A stretch of DNA of 47,272 nt from Brevundimonas sp. UBA5713 (GCF_002419815.1 NZ_DIGV01000030.1:1-47272); one strand, 5' to 3'. Shown: positions 7,645 through 16,195, numbered from the stretch's first letter. Made by a program: numbers and translations. The notes: a model not told the origin generated them from the letters alone.

Positions 7645-8232
7645 TTAGCCGCGTACCAGACGAAGGAACTCTTCGCGGGTGCGGTGGTCTTCGCGCACCG
7701 TGCCCAGCAGGCAGGAGGTGGTCAGGCTGGAGTGGGGCAGGTTCACGCCGCGCATGGTCATGCAGGAGTGTTCGGCCTCGATCACCACGCCGACGCCGTG
7801 CGGCTTCAGCACATCCATGATCGCGTGGGCGATTTCCGAGGTCATCTTTTCCTGAATCTGCAGGCGGCGGGCAAAGCCCTGAACCACGCGGGCCAGTTTG
7901 GAGATACCCACCACGCGGTCGGTCGGCAGATAGGCCACGTGGGCGCGCCCGATCACCGGCAGCATGTGGTGCTCGCAATGCGAGACAAAGCGGATGTCCT
8001 TCAGAACCACTAGTTCGTCATAGCCGCCGACTTCCTCGAAGGTGCGTTCGAGATATTCGCGCGGATCGACGTCATAGCCCTGAAACAGTTCGCGATAGGA
8101 TTTGGCCACGCGCTTGGGCGTGTCCAGCAGGCCTTCGCGCTGGGGATTGTCGCCAGCCCACCGGATCAGGGTGCGGACGGCGGCTTCGGCCTCTTCCTGA
8201 GAGACGGCGGGTGAGTGATCGTGATCAGACAT
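7645..8232 (-). CDS. folE: GTP cyclohydrolase I
   Basis: FolE converts GTP to 7,8-dihydroneopterin triphosphate, the first step of tetrahydrofolate synthesis. The 195-aa length is usual. The zinc ligands are visible as Cys86 and His89 in the SHCEHHMLP motif and Cys157 in HSCMTMRG; the GRAHVAYLP and GISKLARVV blocks are also present. It is the zinc-dependent type IA enzyme. It sits alone on the minus strand between two flagellar operons and shares the intergenic region with the divergent fliQ promoter. There is no functional link to the flagellum. Confidence 0.97.
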   Translation of the reverse strand: MSDHDHSPAVSQEEAEAAVRTLIRWAGDNPQREGLLDTPKRVAKSYRELFQGYDVDPREYLERTFEEVGGYDELVVLKDIRFVSHCEHHMLPVIGRAHVAYLPTDRVVGISKLARVVQGFARRLQIQEKMTSEIAHAIMDVLKPHGVGVVIEAEHSCMTMRGVNLPHSSLTTSCLLGTVREDHRTREEFLRLVRG

Positions 8233-8354
8233 AGGGTCTCTTTAGGACAGACCGATCCATTTGGGGAGAGGCGGTGACACACACAATCACTGCGCCCGCA
8301 ATATGCACCTTACAAACCCATCGAAGCACCCTAAGGAACAGCTTGGCCGTGTGG

Positions 8355-8369
8355 TTATCAACTCGTTAA
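8355..8369. promoter_or_regulatory. CtrA box upstream of fliQ
   Basis: TTAT-CAACTCG-TTAA, a one-mismatch match to TTAA-N7-TTAA, ends 42 bases before the fliQ ATG; its second half continues as TTAACCAT. Caulobacter fliQ is a known CtrA-dependent class II flagellar promoter, so position and sequence agree. The divergent folE start lies about 120 bases away. Confidence 0.7.
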
Positions 8370-8411
8370 CCATGTTGTCGGCATTTATTGCCCAGTTTCT
8401 TGGAGCGGTCG

Positions 8412-8675
8412 ATGAGCGGCGCGGAAGTTCTGGATGTGGGTCGTGACGCCCTGTGGCTGACCATTCAGCTGTGCCTGCCCGCGCTGGTGGTGGCTCTGGT
8501 CGTAGGTGTGGCGATCGGCCTGTTTCAGGCCCTGACCCAGATTCAGGAGCAGACGCTGGTCTATGCCCCCAAGATCATCGCCATCTTTATCTCGCTGCTG
8601 CTGTTCCTGCCGCTGATGGGCGCGCTGCTGGGCAGTTTCATGCGCGAGATCGCCGTCAAGATCGCGGGCATCTAG
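8412..8675 (+). CDS. fliQ: Flagellar biosynthetic protein FliQ
   Basis: An 87-aa protein with two transmembrane helices (about residues 15-40 and 50-75) connected by the conserved segment QALTQIQEQTLVYAPKI, the FliQ signature. It is part of the FliP-FliQ-FliR export gate. The ATG at 8412 follows GGAG with good spacing; an upstream in-frame TTG at 8388 lacks such a site. It is the first gene of fliQ-fliR-flhB, directly behind a CtrA box. Confidence 0.97.
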   Translation: MSGAEVLDVGRDALWLTIQLCLPALVVALVVGVAIGLFQALTQIQEQTLVYAPKIIAIFISLLLFLPLMGALLGSFMREIAVKIAGI

Positions 8676-8681
8676 CGGGCG

Positions 8682-9452
8682 ATGGAGCCCTATGCCACAG
8701 CACAGCAGGTCTGGGCCGCAGGCCTTTTGTTCGCGCGTCTGGGCGCGGTCATCATGCTGCTGCCCGGTATCGGTGAATCCTATGTGCCCGCGCGGGTGCG
8801 TCTGTCGCTGGCGCTGCTGATCGCGCTGGTTCTGTTTCCGATTGTCGGCCACACCTTGCCCGCCCTGCCGCCGACGCTGGGCAGTGTGGTGGGCTGGATC
8901 ATCCGCGAGGTTCTGGTGGGGCTGGCCATCGGGGCGGTACTGCGCAGTTTCATGACTGCCATGGTCACGGCAGGCGAGATCGTCTCCATGCAGACGACGC
9001 TGGGCTTTTCGCAGACGGCCAACCCCATGCAGGCCTCGCCCGGATCGACCATATCGGCATTCCTGACCCTGCTGGGTATCACCCTGATCTTTGCGACCAA
9101 CACCCACCATCTGTTCATCGGCGGGCTGGTCAGCAGCTATGATCTGATCGCGCCGGCCAAGCCACTGATCGTCGCTGATTTCAGCACTCTGGCCGTGCGC
9201 ACTTTGGGGCAGAGTTTTCTGCTTGGGGTACAGTTGGCGGCACCTGTTTTGGTGTTTGCTTTGATCTTCAATCTGGCGTCGGGTCTGGTGGCGCGGGTGA
9301 TGCCGTCGTTTCAGGTCTATTTCGCCGCTGCGCCTTTGAGCGTTCTGCTGGGGCTTTCGGTTTTCGCGCTCAGCCTGGGTGTGCTGGGCACTGTGTTCAT
9401 TGACCGTTACCGCGCACTGGCGCGGGTGATGGCGGGAGGGACCCTTGGCTGA
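8682..9452 (+). CDS. fliR: Flagellar biosynthetic protein FliR
   Basis: A 256-aa hydrophobic protein with about six to seven transmembrane segments. It carries FliR-type blocks such as FARLGAVIMLLPGIGESYVPARVRL, IGAVLRSFMTAMVTAGEIVSMQ and the C-terminal region around RVMPSFQVYFAAAPLSVLLGL, where the P-x-x-x-V-x-x-x-x-x-P pattern is typical. FliR completes the export gate with FliP and FliQ. It begins 6 bases after fliQ, and its end overlaps the start of flhB by 8 bases. Confidence 0.97.
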   Translation: MEPYATAQQVWAAGLLFARLGAVIMLLPGIGESYVPARVRLSLALLIALVLFPIVGHTLPALPPTLGSVVGWIIREVLVGLAIGAVLRSFMTAMVTAGEIVSMQTTLGFSQTANPMQASPGSTISAFLTLLGITLIFATNTHHLFIGGLVSSYDLIAPAKPLIVADFSTLAVRTLGQSFLLGVQLAAPVLVFALIFNLASGLVARVMPSFQVYFAAAPLSVLLGLSVFALSLGVLGTVFIDRYRALARVMAGGTLG

Positions 9453-10524
9453 GGATGCCGACCAAGAGTCAAAAACAGAAGAAGCCACCCCGCGAAAACT
9501 TCAGGACGCGCGCAAGAAGGGTGACTTTGCCAAGTCGCCAGACGTGGCCACCACCCTGTCTCTGGGCGGGGCAGCGGCGGTCCTGCTGATTGGCGGCAGC
9601 CATTTCTCCATGCAGATGGCCGAGGACCTGGTGCCTTTTATTGCCAGCCCTCACGCCATGCTGGGCGGGCTGGAAGCGGGTGGCGGCGTCGAAATCGGCA
9701 TGCAGGCGCTCAAGGCGGTGACGCCGTTTCTGGGCGCGCTGATGTTAGCGGTGATCATAGGCAGTATGGCGGGCAATCTGGCCCAGTCGCAGGGCTTCAT
9801 CCTCACTGCCGAGAAGCTGAAGCCGAAGTGGTCGACGATCAGCCCGCTGGGCGGGTTCAAGCGCATTTTTGGTCCCGACGGACTGGTTCAATTCCTCAAG
9901 ACCTTCCTCAAACTGGTGGCGATCGGCGCGATTTGTTGGTGGGTGTTGAAGCCGCACGTCCGCGAGGTCGAAAATCTGGCGGCCATGAGCCCGCTGGCCA
10001 TCCTGCCCTATGCGCTGGATATGGCGATGCGCCTGTTTATCGCGGCGCTGGTGTTTTTGGCGCTGACGGCGGGGGTGGACTACCTGTGGCAGCGGATGCG
10101 CTTTGCCAAGCGGATGCGCATGACCAAACAGGAGTTCAAGGACGACTTCAAACAGTCCGAAGGTGACCCGCACGTCAAAGCCAAACTGCGCCAGATCCGT
10201 ATGCAGCGCAGCCGCCAGCGTATGATGCAGGCCGTGCCGAACGCCACCGTCGTGGTCACCAACCCGACCCACTACTCGGTCGCCCTGCGCTATGAGCCCG
10301 ACGAGGGCGACGCCGCGCCCGTCTGCGTGGCCAAGGGCGTAGATGCTCTGGCCCTGCGCATCCGCGAGGTCGCCCGCGAAAACGGGGTGCCGGTGGTCGA
10401 GAACGTGCCACTGGCGCGTGGTCTGTATGCCAGCGTCGAGGTGGACGAGATCATCCCCCGCGAACATTTCGAAGCTGCCGCCAAGGTCATTGGCTTCGTC
10501 ATGCAGAGCCGCAAGTCCCGCTAG
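9445..10524 (+). CDS. flhB: Flagellar export switch protein FlhB
   Basis: FlhB controls the change of export substrate from rod/hook to filament proteins. The 359-aa protein has the N-terminal DQESKTEEATPRKLQDARKKG signature, four transmembrane helices, and a cytoplasmic domain with the autocleavage motif NPTH at residues 273-276. Start choice: TTG at 9445 preceded by GGGAGGG; this gives the standard FlhB N-terminus and overlaps the end of fliR, so the two are probably translationally coupled. The use of TTG is unusual but well supported. The next gene downstream is cckA. Confidence 0.97.
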   Translation: MAEDADQESKTEEATPRKLQDARKKGDFAKSPDVATTLSLGGAAAVLLIGGSHFSMQMAEDLVPFIASPHAMLGGLEAGGGVEIGMQALKAVTPFLGALMLAVIIGSMAGNLAQSQGFILTAEKLKPKWSTISPLGGFKRIFGPDGLVQFLKTFLKLVAIGAICWWVLKPHVREVENLAAMSPLAILPYALDMAMRLFIAALVFLALTAGVDYLWQRMRFAKRMRMTKQEFKDDFKQSEGDPHVKAKLRQIRMQRSRQRMMQAVPNATVVVTNPTHYSVALRYEPDEGDAAPVCVAKGVDALALRIREVARENGVPVVENVPLARGLYASVEVDEIIPREHFEAAAKVIGFVMQSRKSR

Positions 10525-10556
10525 GGCGTGCGCTAACCCAGAAGTGACCCCGCCAT

Positions 10557-10573
10557 TGTCCCTTATCGGGACA
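10557..10573. repeat. Inverted repeat in the cckA upstream region
   Basis: TGTCCC-TTATC-GGGACA is a perfect six-base inverted repeat with a five-base centre, lying 63 bases upstream of the cckA ATG. No T-run follows, so it is not a terminator for flhB. It may be an operator or part of the cckA promoter region. Confidence 0.45.
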
Positions 10574-10582
10574 GGATAGGGT

Positions 10583-10599
10583 TAAGCTTTTCCAGCTTA
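10583..10599. repeat. Second inverted repeat upstream of cckA
   Basis: TAAGCT-TTTCC-AGCTTA is a perfect six-base inverted repeat with the same five-base centre length as the preceding repeat (10557-10573), ten bases further downstream. It ends 37 bases before the cckA start codon. Confidence 0.45.
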
Positions 10600-10636
10600 C
10601 GATCCGTGGCGTATGATTCGCTGAAGGCGAGGCGAG

Positions 10637-12706
10637 ATGACAGTTTCCACCCCACAGGTTCGCAAGAAGGCCAAGGCGCTGCGTCGCGGGCGTCTGGACC
10701 CGTTGCTGCTGGTGATGGCGGTGGGGTTTGCGCTGGCGGTAGCGGCGATTGCCTATCCGGCGTTTCGCGCTGACGCGTTCACGGCCCCTAGCCTGATCCT
10801 TGTCATCGCGGCGGGCCTGATTGCCGTGGTCGGCATCAATGTGTTTGGCCGTGCCGAGCGTCGCCCCACGGGGGATACTGCCGTCGAAATGCTGGACGCT
10901 ATGGGGGAGCCCGCGGCTCTGGTGTGGGATAGCGGTCAGGTGCTGGCTTACAACGCCGCATGGGCCGAGGAGAATGGCGATCTGGCCAACCTGCCGCGCG
11001 GCAAGTCGGGGCGGGCTCTCTACATGGCCTTTGCCCAGGCCCGCGAGGGCGAACAGGGGCGTGCCATTGTCCAGATCGGCAGCCGTGAAAAAGAAGTTCT
11101 GATCGGCGATGCGGGGCAGGGGCGTTTTCTGGTCCGAGCCGCACCCGATGCCGCCTTACCGATCTCCGAAGCACCGGTTCAGGGCACGCCTGTCGCCACC
11201 GTGCAGGGCGAGGCCCGCGCCATGGCAGCGGGGGCGCCGTTCGGTTCGGCCCTCATCCGTGGCGATGATCTGTTTGCGGGCAAGGTCAGCGAGCCCAATG
11301 CTGCCCTGTCGGTGCTGACCGGTCCTGCGGCCTCTGGGGATGCCGCCTTTGGCCACCTGTTCGATGCGTCCGGCGTGGCCGAGGCGCGCGCCAAACTGGA
11401 GGCGGGGTCGTCCGGCCCGATTGAACTGGTCGCCCGCGCCCACCCGGATCGCAGTCTGCACCTCTATGTCGCGCCCGAGGGCGATGGCCGTCGCATCTGG
11501 CTATTTGATGTGACGGGCCAGAAGTCGATGGAGCTGCAGCTGTCGCAGGCTCAGAAGATGCAGGCTGTCGGCCAGCTGGCCGGCGGCGTGGCGCACGACT
11601 TCAACAATCTGCTGACGGCTATCCAGCTGCAACTGTCAGGCTTGCTGGAGCGTCACCCCGTAGGCGATCCGTCTTACGAGGGGCTGAACGAAATCCGCCA
11701 GACAGCCATCCGCGCGGCCGATCTGGTGCGCAAGCTGCTGGCCTTCTCGCGCAAGTCGACTGTGCGCCGCGAGCGTCTCGATTTGGGCGAACTGGTGGGC
11801 GAGTTTGCCGTCCTGCTGCGCCGCCTGCTGCGCGAGGATGTGCGGCTGGAAACCGACCATGGCCGCGACCTGCCGCTGGTGCTGGCTGACAAGTCGCAGT
11901 TGGAAACGGCGGTGATGAATCTGGCGGTGAATGCTCGCGATGCCATGCGCGGCGTGGTCGAGCCAGGGGCGGGCGTCGTGACGATCCGCACCCGTAGCCT
12001 GTCACAGGCCGAGGCGCGCGATATGGGATGGCGCGACGCGACCGAAGAAGTGGCGCTGATCGAGGTGGCCGACACCGGCCCGGGCGTGCCGACCGAACTG
12101 CTAGACAAGATTTTCGAGCCCTTCTTTACCACCAAGGCGGTCAATGAGGGCACAGGCATGGGGCTGGCCACCGTTTACGGGATCGTCCAGCAGGCGGGTG
12201 GCCACATCAATGTCACCAATATCGATGGCGCGGGCGCGGCCTTCCGTATCTTCCTGCCCGCGGCCTCTGCCGAGGAACTGGTCGAGGTGCCGGTGGCCGA
12301 AAAGGTCGTCAAGGCACCGCGCGATCTGTCGGGCGCGGGCCGCATTCTGTTCGTCGAAGACGAGGCGGCTGTGCGCGGCATCGCCGCCCGACTGCTACGT
12401 CAGCGCGGCTATGAGGTGATCGAAGCCTCGGATGGCGAGGAAGCCCTGATCCTGGCCGAAGAGTGGGCCGGTCAGATCGATATGCTGATTTCGGACGTCA
12501 TCATGCCGGGTCTGGATGGCCCGTCACTGCTGCGCAAGGCACGGCCTTTCCTTGGCGATGCGCCGGTCATGTTTATTTCAGGCTATGCCGAAAGCGACTT
12601 CTCGGACCTGTTGCAGGACGAGGTGGGCGTCAGCTTCCTGCCCAAGCCGCTGGACATCAAAACCTTGGCCGAGCGGGTTAAACAGGAACTCTACGCCGAG
12701 GGCTGA
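10637..12706 (+). CDS. cckA: Hybrid sensor histidine kinase CckA
   Basis: CckA starts the phosphorelay CckA-ChpT-CtrA/CpdR that controls cell cycle and flagellar class II transcription. The 689-aa protein has two transmembrane helices near residues 20-43 and 48-71, a PAS-like region, and an H-box QLAGGVAHDFNNLL with His320. The catalytic domain follows with N-box NLAVNARDAM and G-boxes DTGPGVP and GMGLATVYG. A C-terminal receiver domain has acidic residues at VEDE and phospho-acceptor Asp620 in SDVIMPG. Caulobacter CckA has its His and Asp at almost the same numbers (322 and 623). The gene follows flhB, as in Caulobacter. GAGGCGAG precedes the ATG. Confidence 0.96.
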   Translation: MTVSTPQVRKKAKALRRGRLDPLLLVMAVGFALAVAAIAYPAFRADAFTAPSLILVIAAGLIAVVGINVFGRAERRPTGDTAVEMLDAMGEPAALVWDSGQVLAYNAAWAEENGDLANLPRGKSGRALYMAFAQAREGEQGRAIVQIGSREKEVLIGDAGQGRFLVRAAPDAALPISEAPVQGTPVATVQGEARAMAAGAPFGSALIRGDDLFAGKVSEPNAALSVLTGPAASGDAAFGHLFDASGVAEARAKLEAGSSGPIELVARAHPDRSLHLYVAPEGDGRRIWLFDVTGQKSMELQLSQAQKMQAVGQLAGGVAHDFNNLLTAIQLQLSGLLERHPVGDPSYEGLNEIRQTAIRAADLVRKLLAFSRKSTVRRERLDLGELVGEFAVLLRRLLREDVRLETDHGRDLPLVLADKSQLETAVMNLAVNARDAMRGVVEPGAGVVTIRTRSLSQAEARDMGWRDATEEVALIEVADTGPGVPTELLDKIFEPFFTTKAVNEGTGMGLATVYGIVQQAGGHINVTNIDGAGAAFRIFLPAASAEELVEVPVAEKVVKAPRDLSGAGRILFVEDEAAVRGIAARLLRQRGYEVIEASDGEEALILAEEWAGQIDMLISDVIMPGLDGPSLLRKARPFLGDAPVMFISGYAESDFSDLLQDEVGVSFLPKPLDIKTLAERVKQELYAEG

Positions 12707-12710
12707 TCCC

Positions 12711-12899
12711 TCAGATGGTGACGGAGAACCCGCGCGGTTCATCAGCCACATTATAGCGGCGACGGCGGGCCTCATCGAACAGCATATCGCCCAGCTCATA
12801 AATCTGGCGCTTGCTAAGACGCGGCATGATGCAGTGCAGCTGGGTCTTGAGGATGTCCAGCTCGGCGTCAGACAGGGGGGCCTCTGCATGCGTAGACAT
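12711..12899 (-). CDS. Small conserved-looking protein of unknown function (62 aa)
   Basis: Two in-frame ATGs lie close together; the second (12899) has AAAGG seven bases upstream, while the first sits directly on it, so 12899 is chosen. The product is predicted mainly helical, with an acidic start (LSDAELDILKTQL), a central RLSKRQIYELGDMLFDEARRRRY segment and no signal peptide or membrane segment. Its cytoplasmic, charged-helix character would suit a small regulator or adaptor, but no family is recognised. It is convergent with cckA (gap 4 bases) and divergent from sodB. Confidence 0.7.
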   Translation of the reverse strand: MSTHAEAPLSDAELDILKTQLHCIMPRLSKRQIYELGDMLFDEARRRRYNVADEPRGFSVTI

Positions 12900-13074
12900 A
12901 AGCATACCTTTAAGCGGGGAGAACGTTCTGAAACGCGCTCGCCGTAACGGTGTTCCCTTAAAAGGCGAAAACCAAAAATTTTCTGTGAAAGTGCCCGTAG
13001 AGCCTTGGGTTTGCGCCCAGCGTCTCTAGATAGAGGGCAAGTGGAATCGGATCACTCAATCAAGGAGACCCATC

Positions 13075-13692
13075 ATGGCCTTTACCCTTCCGCCGCTCCC
13101 CTACGCCTATGACGCGCTGGAACCGGCCATCGATAAGGAGACGATGACCTTCCACCACGACAAGCACCACCAGACCTATGTCGACAACCTGAACAAGGCG
13201 GTCGAGGCTGATGCTTCGCTGCAAGGTCTGTCGCTGGAAGACATGTTCGCCAAGATGTCGTCGCTGCCGAAGGCCGTGCGCAACAACGGTGGCGGCCACT
13301 GGAACCACGCCCTGTTCTGGGAACTGCTGGCTCCGGCCGACAAGGCTGGCGAGCCGTCGGCTGAGCTGGCTGCCGCTATCGACGCCGATCTGGGCGGCAT
13401 GGACGCCTTCAAGGAAGCCTTCAATGCCGCTGGCGCTGGCCAGTTCGGCTCGGGCTGGGCTTGGCTGATCGTGCAGAACGGCAAGCTGAAGGTCACCTCG
13501 ACCCCGAACCAGGACAACCCGCTTATGGACGTCGCCGACGAAAAGGGCGCTGTCGTCCTCGGCGCCGACGTGTGGGAGCACGCCTACTATCTGAAATACC
13601 AGAACCGCCGCGCCGACTATCTGAAGTCGTTCTGGACGGTGGTGAACTGGAACAAGGTCAACGAACTGTACGCCGCAGCCATCAAGGGCTGA
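13075..13692 (+). CDS. sodB: Superoxide dismutase, Fe/Mn family
   Basis: This enzyme removes superoxide in the cytoplasm. The 205-aa length is typical. The metal ligands are visible: His27 in TFHHDKHH, His78 in GGHWNHALFW, and Asp165 and His169 in DVWEHAYYLKY. The segment AGAGQFGSGWAWL is of the iron-type arrangement, so SodB is the most likely label, though a manganese or cambialistic enzyme cannot be excluded from sequence alone. AAGGAGA precedes the ATG. It is monocistronic, with a strong terminator downstream. Confidence 0.95.
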   Translation: MAFTLPPLPYAYDALEPAIDKETMTFHHDKHHQTYVDNLNKAVEADASLQGLSLEDMFAKMSSLPKAVRNNGGGHWNHALFWELLAPADKAGEPSAELAAAIDADLGGMDAFKEAFNAAGAGQFGSGWAWLIVQNGKLKVTSTPNQDNPLMDVADEKGAVVLGADVWEHAYYLKYQNRRADYLKSFWTVVNWNKVNELYAAAIKG

Positions 13693-13729
13693 TTTGTAGC
13701 GTCGTTTCCTGACATTTCAGGGGATATTC

Positions 13730-13764
13730 ACAGGGAGCTGGTCCAACCAGCTCCCTGTTTCCGT
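13730..13764 (+). terminator. Intrinsic terminator of sodB
   Basis: A perfect twelve-base stem ACAGGGAGCTGG / CCAGCTCCCTGT closes on a TCCAA loop and is followed by TTCCGTTT, a slightly broken T-run. Confidence 0.85.
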
Positions 13765-13846
13765 TTAAGGGCCTGTTATCCCTTATCGTTTGGACGCTAG
13801 TTACGCTTCTGGGCCCAGAACGTGCCCACGAGTTTGGGAACGTAGT

Positions 13847-16195
13847 ATGCGCGTGTTGACGTGTGTGGTCGAAGACCACAACTGGATGCTGGTGGCCTTG
13901 GCGGCTCTGGTGTGCGTGATCGGGTCGGTGATCACCATGAGCCTGTTCCGTAAGATGCACGGAACGAGCGGCTTGACCCGCGCGACCTGGCTGGTGACCG
14001 GCGCGGGCGCGGGCGGTGCCGCCATCTGGTGTACCCACTTCATTGCCATGCTGGCGTGGACGCCTTCGATGGTTACCGCCTATGAACCTGCCGCGACGGC
14101 GGCTTCGCTTGTGGTCGCTCTTGCCGGGTGTGCCTTGGCGCTGGGTATCGGTTCCTTGAAAGGTACCGCGCCGAGGCTGGCCGGTGGGGCCCTGTTCGGG
14201 CTTTCAGTCTCGGCTATGCACTATCTGGGCATGGCCGGTTTGGAAAACCGCGCCTTCCTCTTGTTCGATCCGACCTATGTCATCGTCTCGGTTGTCTTGG
14301 CGATCGGCCTCGGTATGGCGGCCTTTTCTCTCGCCAGCCGGCGCAAGGCCATTCAGGCAAATGTTCTGGGAAGCCTTGCCCTGGTGGGCGCGATCGTCAG
14401 CCTGCACTTTACCGGCATGGCCGCTGTCACTGTGCTGCCCATGGATGCCGCCCTTCAGACGTCGGGCGTCAGCCATAGTTTGCTGGCGTTCGGTGTAGCC
14501 GGTGTCGGCATGCTGCTGCTGGGCTCGGCATTGGCTACCTATGCCCTTCAAGACCAAACCCAAAAACGCGAACACCGCCGTCTGAACGCCCTTATCGACG
14601 GGGCTGCGGACGGCATGGTGATTGAAATCGACGGCGATATCGTAACGGCCAACGAGGCCTTTGTATCGCTGTGCGGTCTGATCTCGGCCGATCTGCGCGG
14701 CACGCCTATCGCGCGCTGGATCGAGGACGCCGAGGCCATGACTGGACAGGCGGTGGTGCAGAGCCAGCTGCGGACCGTGGACGGCGAACAGGTGCCCGTC
14801 GAAGTCACTGTCCGGCACGAGCGCGGTGAAGGCGGCGTAGCGGTGCGCCTTTTTGCTGTGCGCGATCTTAGACGGCGTCTGGAGCAGGAGCGGCGCATCG
14901 CTTTCCTGGCCCGAAATGACAGTCTGACCGGTCTGCCCAACAGGGCATCTTTCCTTGAAAAGATGGCGCGCATGACGCAGCTGCTGGCTGGAGGCGGTCG
15001 CTTCGCTCTGTTCGCGATCGATCTGGACCGGTTCAAGGACGTCAATGACCTGTATGGCCATGCGGTTGGCGATCAGCTGCTGGTGCACATTGCCGGCAAT
15101 CTGAAACGGGCCTCGCAAGAAGGCGAGTTCATTGCCCGTCTTGGCGGGGACGAGTTCATTGGCTTGGTGCCGCTGAAGCCCGAGGCTGACGAAGCCCATA
15201 TCCGGGCCGCCGCCATGCGCTGGATCGAGGCGATCCAGATTCCGATGTCAAGCGAGCATACGGACGTCGGATGCGGCGCATCGGTGGGGGTCGCCGTCTG
15301 GCCTACCGATGCAGAGGACGCCTCTATCCTTATCAACAATGCCGATCTGGCCATGTATCGCGCCAAGGCGTCGCTGCATGACAAGGTCTGCTTTTATGAA
15401 AAAGCGATGGACGAGGCTGTCCGCCATCGTCGCCGCGTGACCCAGGGGCTTCGCGAAGCGCTGGAGCAGGAGCAGTTCCAAATCTACTACCAGCCACAGG
15501 TGAGCGTGTCGGGTGGCGACATCACCGGCTATGAGGCTCTGCTGCGCTGGCCGCAGGCGGACGGCTCCTTCGTGCCTCCGGACCAGTTCATTCCCGTTGC
15601 AGAGGATTCCGGTCTGATCCTGCCGATAGGCGAATGGGTACTGCGCCGGGCCTGTCAGGAAGCGATGCTCTGGGACAAGCCCTTGCGTCTGGCAGTCAAT
15701 CTGTCGCCCGTACAGCTGGGGCACGCCGATCTGCCGCGTCTGGTGCAGCAGATCTTGCTGGAAACAGGGCTGTCTCCCTCACGACTGGAACTGGAGATCA
15801 CCGAGACGGCCATGATTTCGGACATGGTCCGCTCTACCCACATTCTGCGCCAATTGAAGGCGTTGGGTGTATCGATTGCGATGGACGATTTCGGTACCGG
15901 CTATTCGTCCTTGTCGACTCTGCGGGCTTTTCCGTTCGACAAGATCAAGCTTGATCGCGCCTTCATGACCGAGTTGGGCGGCAGCCCCCAGTCCCGCGCC
16001 ATCATCCGCGCCGTCCTGACCATCGGCGAAAGTCTCAATATTCCGGTATTGGCCGAAGGGGTAGAGACACCCGATCAACTGGACTTCCTGCGAGAGCAAG
16101 GCTGTGACGAGGTGCAGGGCTTCCTGTTGGGCCGCCCGATGCGCGATGCGCGGCCTTTGAAAGATGCGACTACGGCTTTCGCCGAGGCCGGCTGA
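13847..16195 (+). CDS. MHYT-PAS-GGDEF-EAL cyclic-di-GMP signalling protein
   Basis: A membrane protein of 782 aa; the ATG at 13847 has GGGAA seven bases upstream, better than the TTG at 13790. Domain order: an N-terminal MHYT sensor with about seven transmembrane helices, with the repeated motifs CTHF, MHYLGM and LHFTGM; a PAS-like domain around residues 245-360; a GGDEF domain with an intact GGDEF motif at 433-437; and an EAL domain with an intact EAL motif at 563-565. MHYT domains are proposed to bind copper and sense oxygen, CO or NO. With both catalytic motifs intact it could make and break cyclic-di-GMP. It lies next to superoxide dismutase but has its own spacing, so an operon is unlikely. 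Confidence 0.95.
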   Translation: MRVLTCVVEDHNWMLVALAALVCVIGSVITMSLFRKMHGTSGLTRATWLVTGAGAGGAAIWCTHFIAMLAWTPSMVTAYEPAATAASLVVALAGCALALGIGSLKGTAPRLAGGALFGLSVSAMHYLGMAGLENRAFLLFDPTYVIVSVVLAIGLGMAAFSLASRRKAIQANVLGSLALVGAIVSLHFTGMAAVTVLPMDAALQTSGVSHSLLAFGVAGVGMLLLGSALATYALQDQTQKREHRRLNALIDGAADGMVIEIDGDIVTANEAFVSLCGLISADLRGTPIARWIEDAEAMTGQAVVQSQLRTVDGEQVPVEVTVRHERGEGGVAVRLFAVRDLRRRLEQERRIAFLARNDSLTGLPNRASFLEKMARMTQLLAGGGRFALFAIDLDRFKDVNDLYGHAVGDQLLVHIAGNLKRASQEGEFIARLGGDEFIGLVPLKPEADEAHIRAAAMRWIEAIQIPMSSEHTDVGCGASVGVAVWPTDAEDASILINNADLAMYRAKASLHDKVCFYEKAMDEAVRHRRRVTQGLREALEQEQFQIYYQPQVSVSGGDITGYEALLRWPQADGSFVPPDQFIPVAEDSGLILPIGEWVLRRACQEAMLWDKPLRLAVNLSPVQLGHADLPRLVQQILLETGLSPSRLELEITETAMISDMVRSTHILRQLKALGVSIAMDDFGTGYSSLSTLRAFPFDKIKLDRAFMTELGGSPQSRAIIRAVLTIGESLNIPVLAEGVETPDQLDFLREQGCDEVQGFLLGRPMRDARPLKDATTAFAEAG

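Noticed and set aside
8385..9488. Minus-strand open frame opposite fliQ-fliR
   Set aside because: Gln/His/Arg-rich shadow of two well-supported flagellar genes.
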